From Alphaproteobacteria bacterium (GTDB lineage Bacteria; Pseudomonadota; Alphaproteobacteria; Rs-D84): a stretch of DNA of 22,899 nucleotides. Of this stretch, positions 1 through 6,497 are shown one piece after another. The notes beneath the pieces were generated by a model. The model was not told where the DNA came from. It searched no databases and saw only the letters and a list, made by a program, of their open reading frames with translations. The DNA lies in NCBI GenBank assembly GCA_017937735.1, contig JAGBCZ010000001.1, positions 1 through 22,899 of the forward strand, given 5' to 3'. A program made the translations under genes and the position numbers. Numbering within the stretch: the stretch's first letter is position 1; every line of letters starts with the position of its first letter.

Positions 1-1
1 A

Positions 2-85
2 AATCTTAAAAAATCGACTGTGGAGAATTTTTTTGATTTTAGTTATTTGTATATCGAGGCACCTAGCTGCGGCCGACCAAGATAA
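2..85 (+). CDS. C-terminal fragment of an upstream gene (unidentified)
   Basis: An open frame enters from the left edge and ends at a TAA at 83-85. It encodes about 27 residues ending in EAPSCGRPR. A strong hairpin terminator starts 2 nt after the stop, which supports this being a real gene end. The other two + frames either stop early or run through the terminator. The fragment is too short for me to assign a family. It could also be chance open frame, so confidence is moderate. Confidence 0.5.
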   Translation, partial: NLKKSTVENFFDFSYLYIEAPSCGRPR

Positions 86-87
86 AC

Positions 88-120
88 AAACCCACCGACA
101 AAGGTGGGTTTTATTTTGTT
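88..120 (+). terminator. Rho-independent terminator
   Basis: A 9-bp perfect stem (AAACCCACC at 88-96 with GGTGGGTTT at 103-111) has a 6-nt loop and is followed by a T-rich tail to 120. It closes the gene that ends at 85. It also covers an in-frame GTG (104) of the next reading frame, so that GTG is an unlikely start. Confidence 0.85.
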
Positions 121-172
121 TTCTAATGTTTTCACCGAGTTCGAAAGTTTAGTTTTGAAAAATTGTAAAAAA

Positions 173-201
173 TTACCATTTTCGAACTTTTATGGTATAA
201 T
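173..201 (+). promoter_or_regulatory. Promoter of the ART-like gene, possibly giving a leaderless mRNA
   Basis: TATAAT at 196-201 is preceded by TGG (an extended -10) and, 17 nt upstream, by TTACCA at 173-178, which matches the -35 consensus at four of six positions. Transcription would start near 207-209. The ATG codons at 203 and 209 lie at or next to that point, so the mRNA may have little or no leader. Confidence 0.6.
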
Positions 202-208
202 TATGGGC

Positions 209-1021
209 ATGACAGGTAATAATGAATTTTTATGCGATAAATCTGGTAAGGCCATAACTTGCTTTCATGGCACTTATTATGACTTTGATTATTTTTTTCC
301 GTTGACTCATTTTGGTACGGAATTTTCAGCCAGAACCGTATTGAACGAAGGCAAATGGAAACGTGATAAAAATATAGATATAAACAAACCAAAAATTATA
401 CCTGTACATTTCAGAAAAGGAATTTATCTGGAAATACCTGACTTGAATAATCATTATGTGGAAGATTGGCAAGCAATAATTTTGGCCTTTTTAATGGATA
501 AAACCATTATTGAAGATATAGATAATTTGAAAAAATGGGATGATATTCAAAAAAAATGTGAATTCGTAGCGTTAAAAAGATTACCTTATCAATATGATTT
601 TATTTCACAGTCGGTTGACAATGACAAAATCAAACAAGAGATATCTTATGAATCTTTATATGATGAAGCGAACGCAGAAAATTTGTTTTCTCAAAGAATG
701 ATAAGATTTTTTGAATCAGTCGGCATAGACGGTTTTTCTTACAAAAACTTTACAGAATGCGGCGGCGATGATTCATATATTATGTTCAGACAAAATAAAG
801 TGGTAAGAACCGATATAACATTGCCACTAATGAAGATACATGTTGATGCTGAAAAATTAAAACATATAGAACAAGAATTTATGAAAGGTTATGTTCCTCG
901 TCGCTTAACAAAATCAGAAAAAGAAAAATGGATAAAGCAATTACATGATTTTTATGATTTCAGAATTGCTGAAATTGCCAGACAGAAAGAAAAATTGATT
1001 CAGTGCGAAAAACAAAAATAA
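209..1021 (+). CDS. Stand-alone ADP-ribosyltransferase-like protein (ART-PolyVal-like)
   Basis: The 270-aa product has no signal peptide and looks cytosolic or delivered. The N-terminal part carries CFHGT (His20) and THFGT (His34-Thr37) followed by an alanine-containing helix. Residues 174-190 read DGFSYKNFTECGGDDSY, with a candidate catalytic Glu183, then IMFRQNKVV. This order (HGT, HFGT, DG-x-x-Y-x-N-x-x-E, S-Y-I-x-F) resembles ADP-ribosyltransferase folds found in phage polyvalent proteins, which move ADP-ribose from NAD to a target. That is family knowledge applied by eye. The lysine-rich C-terminus (about 205-270) may be a binding tail. I chose ATG 209, or 203, over an upstream GTG because the latter lies inside a terminator and upstream of the promoter. 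The gene is very AT-rich and uses AGA and ATA codons more than the housekeeping genes nearby. The target is unknown, and no antitoxin is evident beside it. Confidence 0.6.
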   Translation: MTGNNEFLCDKSGKAITCFHGTYYDFDYFFPLTHFGTEFSARTVLNEGKWKRDKNIDINKPKIIPVHFRKGIYLEIPDLNNHYVEDWQAIILAFLMDKTIIEDIDNLKKWDDIQKKCEFVALKRLPYQYDFISQSVDNDKIKQEISYESLYDEANAENLFSQRMIRFFESVGIDGFSYKNFTECGGDDSYIMFRQNKVVRTDITLPLMKIHVDAEKLKHIEQEFMKGYVPRRLTKSEKEKWIKQLHDFYDFRIAEIARQKEKLIQCEKQK

Positions 1022-1253
1022 TTTTCAATCTCTTGCCCAATCTCAACCAATTCAGTTTGCGAATTGCACAGACAGCACAGCCAAAAATTCAACCGCCCAA
1101 AGTGGTGTTTGAATTTTGGTTATGGGGTAATGAGATGAGAAGTATACAGTTCTACAATGAGTATGTTTGAACACCAACGTATGCTACGCAGTGCGACTAG
1201 AAAGTCAGATGATTTATGTATATTAAAAAAATATTTGATAAAATTTTTCACAA
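1022..1253. other. Intergenic region between convergent genes, with an imperfect hairpin
   Basis: No gene is supported here. The main structure is an inverted repeat, CCAAAAATTCAA (1081-1092) with TTGAATTTTGG (1109-1119), having one bulged A and a 16-nt loop. It lacks a clear U-run on either strand, so it may be a weak terminator or a small palindrome. A 45-codon frame at 1157-1294 overlaps the 3' end of the FkbM gene antisense and has no ribosome site. Confidence 0.4.
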
Positions 1254-2156
1254 CTATCTATGCTTTACATTATATGCATAAATCATGCCGGTAGAATGGT
1301 TTATATTACTTGCTTCATACGAAACAGAAAAACCAGATTCCTTTATCATCTCTATTAACGGTTTATATATTCCATCGTGATATTCCATAGCGATTGCGTG
1401 CACTGATGATAATAATTTATTTTTATATAAATCATTGATTATTTCGCGTTCTGCACCTTCGCAATCTATTTTTAGCATAATATTATTTTTATCTGTGTTC
1501 AGGATTCGTTTCAATTCATCGGCTGCAGAAACCGTACGTATCCTTTCCATGGTACTTTTATTTTTACCTATAAATTTATTTTGTTTTTCCGGTATAGAAG
1601 AACAGCACCCAGATATCTCGATATCATAAGGCAATTCCAGAACTGAATATTTATCTGATAAACCATAATTATATGGTATAATTTTTTTTGCAAGATTAAG
1701 ATTTAATTCTAGATTTTTCATGCCTAAATTATATGTTGGCGTAAAAGGTTCATAAGAATAAATAGTAGTGATATTTGGATTCTGTGCAAAATATAAACTA
1801 GCAACCCCCATATTCATACCAATATCCAAAACAGACCATTTTTCATTGTGAAAAATGTCAAAATGATAACAATCACCAATCATTATGTTATTAACATGCA
1901 TTATTATATTTTCATTTAAACCAAAAATGTTTATTCCATTACCGCAAACACGCACACCATCTTTTTGTTTTTTTATAACAAAACCCTTGTTAAATACTTT
2001 TTTAAAATAACAAGTGTAAATCATAGCGTATCTGACTGATTTATAGGCACTAAAAGGCAAACATAGTTTTGCGATTGGAATACAAGGTTTTATAACATAT
2101 CTGCTTAACATATCATGAAAGAGAGGCATTAAATATCCTTTTAAATCTAACCTCAT
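1254..2156 (-). CDS. FkbM family SAM-dependent methyltransferase
   Basis: The 300-aa protein has the hallmarks of FkbM-type methyltransferases: the SAM-binding motif VLDIGMNMG at residues 109-117, the acidic strand end YEPF at 135-138, and LKIDCEGAE at 228-236. Such enzymes usually O-methylate sugars or secondary metabolites, often in surface polysaccharide loci; no such locus is visible here, so the substrate is unknown. The first about 70 residues are a basic, hydrophobic extension that may lie against the membrane. I start at the ATG at 2156, preceded by a purine-rich GATAGAGAGA, rather than a TTG at 2168 that lacks a ribosome site. Base composition is clearly more AT-rich than the genes to the right, like its convergent neighbour, which suggests both arrived together. 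Confidence 0.85.
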   Translation of the reverse strand: MRLDLKGYLMPLFHDMLSRYVIKPCIPIAKLCLPFSAYKSVRYAMIYTCYFKKVFNKGFVIKKQKDGVRVCGNGINIFGLNENIIMHVNNIMIGDCYHFDIFHNEKWSVLDIGMNMGVASLYFAQNPNITTIYSYEPFTPTYNLGMKNLELNLNLAKKIIPYNYGLSDKYSVLELPYDIEISGCCSSIPEKQNKFIGKNKSTMERIRTVSAADELKRILNTDKNNIMLKIDCEGAEREIINDLYKNKLLSSVHAIAMEYHDGIYKPLIEMIKESGFSVSYEASNINHSTGMIYAYNVKHR

Positions 2157-2211
2157 TCTCTCTATCAAACATGGGTTTTTACTGTATCAAAAGGAATCAA
2201 CAAGTCAAGAT

Positions 2212-2239
2212 ATTAAAACAGTCTGCCAGCACCTGTCAA
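2212..2239 (-). promoter_or_regulatory. Promoter of the FkbM methyltransferase gene
   Basis: On the - strand a perfect TTGACA (plus-strand 2234-2239) is followed after 16 nt by TTTAAT (plus-strand 2212-2217), five of six matches to the -10 consensus. The predicted start is near 2205, giving a leader of about 50 nt. Confidence 0.65.
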
Positions 2240-2343
2240 AGTTAAAATATCTATGACGGATTTTGTGCAAATTGCGCAGGCGCCAACCAAAATAAGCAGC
2301 TACCCGTTTCAGGGTGTTTTTTATACAAGTGTTGCTTTAACTG

Positions 2344-2352
2344 TGGTATAAT
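2344..2352 (+). promoter_or_regulatory. Extended -10 promoter of the class I methyltransferase gene
   Basis: TGG directly followed by TATAAT (2347-2352) forms an extended -10. No good -35 is visible at the usual distance. The predicted start is near 2359. Just upstream, ACCC-6 nt-GGGT followed by a T-run (2302-2322) is a weak hairpin that could insulate the promoter. Confidence 0.6.
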
Positions 2353-2372
2353 CACAAAAAAAAGGGGGGATT

Positions 2373-3269
2373 ATGTGTAAGTTCATAAAATCTTGGTTTG
2401 TAAAATCAAAACCACGCCGTAATGGTGTGTCTGTGCGTGATCTTTATAATGCGTCCGCAGAAAAAGAATTTTATAGAACGATTAAAAGTCCGCATAATTT
2501 GCTGGAATTTCAAACGACTGAACATTTTTATAAGAAATATTTAAAACCAGGGATGAAGGTATTGGATGCCGGTGGCGGGCCAGGGCGATATACAATTGAT
2601 TTGGCAAAGAAAGGGGCGTATGTGACTTTGCTGGATATTTCTGACAAAGAATTAGAGGTCGCAAAAAGAAAAATAAAAAAATATCGTGTTGGTAAGTTTG
2701 TGGATAGTGTTGATTTAGGTTCTATTACAGATTTACCCTATGATGACAATTCGTTTGATATGGTGCTGTGTACGGGTGGGCCAGTATCTCATCTGCGGAC
2801 AGTACAAGACAGAAAAAAAGCAATCAAAGAATTGGTTCGTGTCGCAAAACCTGGGGCGTGTATTTTTATATCTGTTATGGCACGACCAGCAGTATTAAAT
2901 TTGTGTGTCAAAGATTTTAAACGATATATTAAATCGTATGGTTATAAAAACGAACAAGAGTTTTGGAACGAACAAAATGTTTTAATATCATCAGGTGACG
3001 ATAATTGGTTTGTCGGTTGTTCGTATGCGCATTTCTTTTGGCCCAGCGAATTTAAAGATTTGGTGACCAAGACAGACAAAAACACAGAACTGTTGCATAT
3101 GGTTGCGTTAGAGTGGAGTTCGCAAAATGTCCACAAAGAATTTGATGAAATAGCGGCCAATAAAAAGCATTATAAAAAATGGATGGATTTACATTATATG
3201 GTTTGTGAACATCCTGATATGCTGTCTTTAAGTGCGCATATAATGGCAGTTGTCCGTAAAAAGAAATAA
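2373..3269 (+). CDS. Class I SAM-dependent methyltransferase
   Basis: The 298-aa protein carries a Rossmann-type methyltransferase domain. Motif I is VLDAGGGPGRY at residues 63-73, the strand-2 acidic residue is Asp88 (LLDIS), and NSFDMVLC at about 126-133 matches motif IV. The arrangement is that of the small-molecule Methyltransf_11/25 group. The C-terminal third has many aromatic residues (EFWNEQN, AHFFWP), probably the substrate cap. Substrate and pathway cannot be read from the sequence. A strong ribosome site, AAGGGGGGA, ends 2 nt before the ATG. The gene stands alone, with its own promoter and a shared terminator, facing ssb. Confidence 0.8.
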   Translation: MCKFIKSWFVKSKPRRNGVSVRDLYNASAEKEFYRTIKSPHNLLEFQTTEHFYKKYLKPGMKVLDAGGGPGRYTIDLAKKGAYVTLLDISDKELEVAKRKIKKYRVGKFVDSVDLGSITDLPYDDNSFDMVLCTGGPVSHLRTVQDRKKAIKELVRVAKPGACIFISVMARPAVLNLCVKDFKRYIKSYGYKNEQEFWNEQNVLISSGDDNWFVGCSYAHFFWPSEFKDLVTKTDKNTELLHMVALEWSSQNVHKEFDEIAANKKHYKKWMDLHYMVCEHPDMLSLSAHIMAVVRKKK

Positions 3270-3274
3270 AAAAA

Positions 3275-3297
3275 CGCCCCGTTTCGGGGCGGTTTTT
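3275..3297. terminator. Bidirectional terminator between the methyltransferase gene and ssb
   Basis: CGCCCCG (3275-3281) and CGGGGCG (3285-3291) form a perfect 7-bp stem with a TTT loop. A-runs on the left and T-runs on the right make it usable from both strands. It ends the + methyltransferase gene and, on the - strand, ssb, whose stop overlaps its edge. Confidence 0.9.
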
Positions 3298-3748
3298 AAA
3301 ATGGGATGTCGTCACCGATTTCTGATACAGATATTTCTTCACGTGGTTGTGGTGCAGATGGGACCGATGATGCGCCGTATTCGCCATCCATTGCCTTGGC
3401 GCCAGATAAAATTACCATTTGACCGGCAAATTGGTTCAATACAACCTCGGTTGTGAATACGTCTGCGCCAGATTGGTTTTGCCATTTGCGTGTGCGTAAT
3501 GAGCCTTCGATGTATAATTTTGTTCCTTTTTGTAACATGCGTTCTGCAACTTCGACCAAGTTAGAATTAAAGATTACAACACGATGCCATTCTGTTTGTT
3601 CTTTTTGTTCGCCTGTTGTGCGGTCGCGCCAACGTTCAGATGTTGCCAATGAAAAACTGACAACTTTTTGTCCGCTGCCCATTGTGCGAACCTGGGGTTC
3701 TTGACCGATGTTTCCAACCAATATAACTTTATTTATGCTGCCTGCCAT
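3296..3748 (-). CDS. ssb: Single-stranded DNA-binding protein
   Basis: The 150-aa protein binds single-stranded DNA during replication, recombination and repair. The OB-fold covers about residues 1-110, with the typical start MAGSINKVILVGNIGQEP, the TEWHRVVIFN strand and KGTKLYIEGSLRTRKW. A flexible linker leads to the acidic C-terminal tip DDIPF, which in SSB proteins recruits partners such as PriA and exonuclease I. Length is usual for proteobacterial SSB. The start is supported by AAGGAAGCG just upstream of the ATG. It lies 74 nt behind the subtilase gene on the same strand, with a candidate -10 (TATAAT, plus-strand 3796-3801) of its own. Confidence 0.97.
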   Translation of the reverse strand: MAGSINKVILVGNIGQEPQVRTMGSGQKVVSFSLATSERWRDRTTGEQKEQTEWHRVVIFNSNLVEVAERMLQKGTKLYIEGSLRTRKWQNQSGADVFTTEVVLNQFAGQMVILSGAKAMDGEYGASSVPSAPQPREEISVSEIGDDIPF

Positions 3749-3795
3749 AATCGCTTCCTTTGTTTATTTGTTTTTTTCTATGATTTATTTGAGCA

Positions 3796-3801
3796 ATTAT
3801 A
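3796..3801 (-). promoter_or_regulatory. Candidate -10 element for ssb
   Basis: The - strand has a perfect TATAAT about 48 nt before the ssb start codon. There is no recognisable -35 at 16-18 nt, so this is a single-motif prediction; read-through from the protease gene is an alternative. Confidence 0.4.
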
Positions 3802-3822
3802 GCGGAAAAAAGCAAGGATTTT

Positions 3823-5664
3823 TTAGAAACTGATTTTGCCTTTGGTCAGGATGTAAAATTCATCTGTGCCGTATGGGTTGTCAACAAAACCCATTGTGAT
3901 AGATTTATATGATGCACTGTATTCAACTGATGGACGTGTTGCCATATCGATTTTATGATTTTGAAAGACGTAATCGCCGTTTGCGTTGCGGCCTGATAAT
4001 GTGTGTAAGTACATGTCGCCACCAATAATTGTGTCTGGGGTACCGATAGAAAATGAAAGGTCTTGCCACTGAATTCCGATGGTTGCAGATGCAGTAAATA
4101 TGTTAGAAAATCCAGAAACGATTGATTCTGCAGATGTCTTTGGATTCATAGATCCAAATGTTGTGCGATATGATAATGTTATGTCGCCAAATTTTATTGC
4201 GTCATTGATGCCAACAAAACTTAATAAATCTTGTGATTGGGTTTGCAGGATACCACTGGCATTCATCATGTCTGTTTGTTTAAAACCGATTTCGATGTTG
4301 CTGATTTTTACATTGTTAATGTTTTTGCTGCTTAAACGTTCGAACCCAATGCCACGGTTTTTAACACTAATATTGTCATTTAGGTTTGTTTCAAATGCAC
4401 GACCAAAACTGTCAACAAATGATAATTTGATGTTTTCTGATTTTAACTGGTTGCCAATTGTGCTGCTGACACGTGAATGTTGCATTGCGATATTTGTACT
4501 TTCTGATAACGGAATTGTTGTTGCACCAACAGGGCGGGTTGCGCGTTCCATGTCCAGCATCCCATGACCGTAAATTGCATCAACGCCAGATGCACCTAAA
4601 TCACGTGCGGTTGCGAATAACAGATTTGTAATTTCAGTGGATTTCATGTATGGGAATGCTTCACGAATAACAGCGATTGCCGCAGATACAATTGGTGCTG
4701 CGAAACTGGTGCCGTTCAGTTCTGTGTTTGATGCGCTGGATTTTAAATCTGTGCCAGGGGCTGTAATACAATAATTCATTGTTACGCCACATGCGTTACT
4801 GAATGTCGCCAATGATTGTGTTTGACTGTCCCATGCAACAACGTTTACAAAATGACCTTTTAATTCTGGAACAACACGTGGCATTGCAGACAATGAACTG
4901 GATTGGAAATTATATTCGTTGCCAGCCGCCCATACGAAAATAGCGTCTTGTTGTGTTGCGGCATTTGATAATGCGTTAATAAAATGTGGGTCTGTCATTT
5001 GTTCCATCTGATTGCGAGAAGACACACTGTGTGCATACGAATCAATTGCGGACCAACTGAAATTATAAATGTTTGCACTTGATGCAGATGTAATAATGTC
5101 GCCCATTTCATAAAATGATTTAAAGTTGCCGTTTTCATCTGCGACTTCGTAAACTTCGACTTTTGCATCGGGGGCAACTTGGTCAGATGCGATGTGTGCA
5201 ACACTGCTGCCGTGTGGTGTGTGCAAGCCAGAATCAAATACAGCAATTGTTGAATTTTTTCCTGTAAAACCACGGGCCAATGAATATCCCAATCTGATAT
5301 CGTTGTATTGATTGTTATTGCGTGTGTATGCGTTTTGATTGATTGCGCCGGCATAACGGGCATAGTCGATATCATTACCAACCTGGTCAGGATTGTATTG
5401 TGCGCTGGTTGTTGTTATAGATTCAGAATCAGAACCGCCGCCTGTGGACATACCAAATAATGCAATGGCGCCACCAACTAACGCTAAACCGCCACCCGCA
5501 ACAGTTGCTGTTGTTGCAAATGATAAACGCTTGTTGTCGGAACAATGTTCTGGATGCGACAGGCGATACATATCATTGGCGCATTTGTTTGTGTGTGCAA
5601 CAGCAGGCGCAATCATAATTGCGCAACTGATAAATGCCGATAAAAATGTCTTGTATGAAGCCAT
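3823..5664 (-). CDS. Secreted or outer-membrane subtilisin-like serine protease (S8)
   Basis: The 613-aa protease has a signal peptide (residues 1-23, ending APAVA). A glycine-rich hydrophobic segment at about 49-72 could be a membrane anchor. The S8 catalytic domain spans about 125-375: Asp144 in AVFDSG, His151 in HGSSVAHIAS, oxyanion Asn249 in AAGNE and Ser320 in LNGTSFAAP. Asp and His are only 7 residues apart, far closer than in subtilisin, so the loop between them is almost absent. The C-terminal 230 residues include FVDSFGRAFETNL, like the segment after the protease domain in S8 autotransporters, and end in ISF, suggesting a small beta-rich or barrel-like domain. No full autotransporter barrel is obvious. 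I start at ATG 5664, with GGAG 6 nt upstream. It may process the autotransporters encoded nearby, which is inference only. Confidence 0.88.
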   Translation of the reverse strand: MASYKTFLSAFISCAIMIAPAVAHTNKCANDMYRLSHPEHCSDNKRLSFATTATVAGGGLALVGGAIALFGMSTGGGSDSESITTTSAQYNPDQVGNDIDYARYAGAINQNAYTRNNNQYNDIRLGYSLARGFTGKNSTIAVFDSGLHTPHGSSVAHIASDQVAPDAKVEVYEVADENGNFKSFYEMGDIITSASSANIYNFSWSAIDSYAHSVSSRNQMEQMTDPHFINALSNAATQQDAIFVWAAGNEYNFQSSSLSAMPRVVPELKGHFVNVVAWDSQTQSLATFSNACGVTMNYCITAPGTDLKSSASNTELNGTSFAAPIVSAAIAVIREAFPYMKSTEITNLLFATARDLGASGVDAIYGHGMLDMERATRPVGATTIPLSESTNIAMQHSRVSSTIGNQLKSENIKLSFVDSFGRAFETNLNDNISVKNRGIGFERLSSKNINNVKISNIEIGFKQTDMMNASGILQTQSQDLLSFVGINDAIKFGDITLSYRTTFGSMNPKTSAESIVSGFSNIFTASATIGIQWQDLSFSIGTPDTIIGGDMYLHTLSGRNANGDYVFQNHKIDMATRPSVEYSASYKSITMGFVDNPYGTDEFYILTKGKISF

Positions 5665-5680
5665 TTTTTCTCCGTTTCTG

Positions 5681-5697
5681 GTGGGTGACACACCCAC
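5681..5697 (-). promoter_or_regulatory. Perfect inverted repeat at the 5' end of the protease transcript
   Basis: GTGGGTG (5681-5687) and CACCCAC (5691-5697) are perfectly complementary with a 3-nt spacer. Given the predicted promoter, the repeat starts within a few nucleotides of +1. It could be an operator overlapping the start site or a 5'-terminal hairpin that stabilises the mRNA. Confidence 0.6.
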
Positions 5698-5705
5698 ACA
5701 CTATA

Positions 5706-5733
5706 AATATAGTACAAATGGAACGTTTGTCAA
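5706..5733 (-). promoter_or_regulatory. Promoter of the subtilase gene
   Basis: TTGACA (plus-strand 5728-5733, perfect) and TATATT (plus-strand 5706-5711, five of six) are separated by 16 nt. The predicted start is about 5699, giving a leader of about 35 nt. It is back to back with the ygiW-like gene promoter. Confidence 0.75.
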
Positions 5734-5777
5734 GATATTGTATAAAAGTTCCTAGACAAAACTATATGGGGATGTGA

Positions 5778-5783
5778 TATACT
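5778..5783 (+). promoter_or_regulatory. Candidate -10 of the YgiW-like gene
   Basis: TATACT lies 32 nt before the start codon. The -35 is poor: TAGACA is present but 19 nt away. This is a weak, single-box prediction in a divergent intergenic region. Confidence 0.4.
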
Positions 5784-5814
5784 GAAAATGTATAAATTAA
5801 CCAAGGGGGAAAAT

Positions 5815-6210
5815 ATGAAAAAAGTAACTGTATCTGTATTAAGTGTGTTGCTGGCAACTGGGGCGGCATTTGCAGATTTTTCTGGTCCTGATGCGGTGGT
5901 GCAACCTGCGGAACAACATGTGAATCCAAAGGGTGGTTTTGTTGCTGGCAATGAAACAATCGTGACTGTAAAACAGGTTAACGAAATGCGCGATGATGTC
6001 CCTGTTATTGTAAAGGGGCATATCTTGCAACGTATGGGTGATGAAAAATATTTGTTCGAAGATACCACCGGTTCAATCGCAGTGGAAATAGATGACGAAG
6101 ATTGGCGTGGTCAAACGATTACACCGACAGATATGGTCAAATTATATGGCGATGTTGATCGTGGTATCTTTAAAACAGAAATCGATGTTGATTATGTTGA
6201 AAAGTTATAA
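5815..6210 (+). CDS. Periplasmic OB-fold stress protein, YgiW/YdeI (BOF) family
   Basis: The 131-aa precursor has a clear signal peptide (MKKVTVSVLSVLLATGAAFA, cleavage before DFSGP). The mature part matches the bacterial OB-fold (BOF) family: TVKQVNEMRDDVPVIVKGHI, then LFEDTTGSIAVEIDDEDW, then VKLYGDVDRGIFKTEIDVDYVEKL, all typical in order and length. YgiW and YdeI in enteric bacteria are periplasmic proteins linked to tolerance of peroxide, metals and antimicrobial peptides; the ligand is unclear. The ATG at 5815 follows AAGGGGGA with 4-nt spacing, and this start places the signal peptide at the N-terminus; an upstream in-frame ATG at 5788 has no such support. It is a single gene, divergent from the protease. 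Confidence 0.88.
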   Translation: MKKVTVSVLSVLLATGAAFADFSGPDAVVQPAEQHVNPKGGFVAGNETIVTVKQVNEMRDDVPVIVKGHILQRMGDEKYLFEDTTGSIAVEIDDEDWRGQTITPTDMVKLYGDVDRGIFKTEIDVDYVEKL

Positions 6211-6236
6211 AAAATCCCCGTTTGGGGATTTTTTTA
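6211..6236. terminator. Bidirectional terminator after the YgiW-like gene
   Basis: AATCCCC and GGGGATT flank a 4-nt GTTT loop, with A-runs before and T-runs after. It lies 1 nt after the ygiW-like stop and overlaps the stop of the convergent small membrane gene, so it serves both. Confidence 0.88.
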
Positions 6237-6440
6237 TTTGCGTGTCGCCCAAAACAGTGACCATACCCATGCAATTATTGACCAGCCAAAAATCCAACTG
6301 GCCAGTCGTACTGCATGCATGTCGGGTTTGCCTTTGCCGTTTTGTCTGGCAATCCATGCCGGTGCCAGTATAATTGATATCAATAACAATACGCATGCTG
6401 CGTATTTTGCAAATAACAAAATTTCATTTATATCAATCAT
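6234..6440 (-). CDS. Small two-helix membrane protein, superinfection-immunity-like
   Basis: The 68-aa product has two hydrophobic helices (about residues 10-30 and 46-64) joined by a short basic loop, ARQNGKGKPD. The second helix, WIFGWSIIAWVWSLFWA, resembles the G-W-x-x-x-x-W-x-x-x-L-x-W-A signature of the Imm_superinfect family (PF14373), named after a T4 protein that blocks entry of a second phage. In bacterial chromosomes its role is not established, so function is open. It sits just after the enolase terminator, on the same strand, with no visible Shine-Dalgarno, so expression may need read-through or an unseen promoter. The tryptophan pattern and clean transmembrane profile make it more likely real than chance. 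Confidence 0.65.
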   Translation of the reverse strand: MIDINEILLFAKYAACVLLLISIILAPAWIARQNGKGKPDMHAVRLASWIFGWSIIAWVWSLFWATRK

Positions 6441-6449
6441 TTTTTTGCA

Positions 6450-6477
6450 TAAAAAAGGGGGCAGTTATGCGCCCCCC
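6450..6477 (-). terminator. Terminator of enolase
   Basis: On the - strand GGGGGC and GCCCCC form a 6-bp stem around an 8-nt loop (plus-strand 6457-6462 and 6471-6476), followed by a seven-T tail. It lies about 20 nt after the eno stop codon. Confidence 0.85.
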
Positions 6478-6497
6478 CAACATTCCTTATGGCGTGA

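Noticed and set aside
104..208. Longer N-terminus of the ART-like protein from GTG 104
   Set aside because: The GTG lies in the 3' arm of the upstream terminator and before the predicted promoter; the extension has no family-like sequence.
1157..1294. 45-codon open frame between the ART-like gene and the FkbM gene
   Set aside because: No ribosome site and it overlaps the FkbM 3' end antisense; AT-rich DNA gives such frames by chance.
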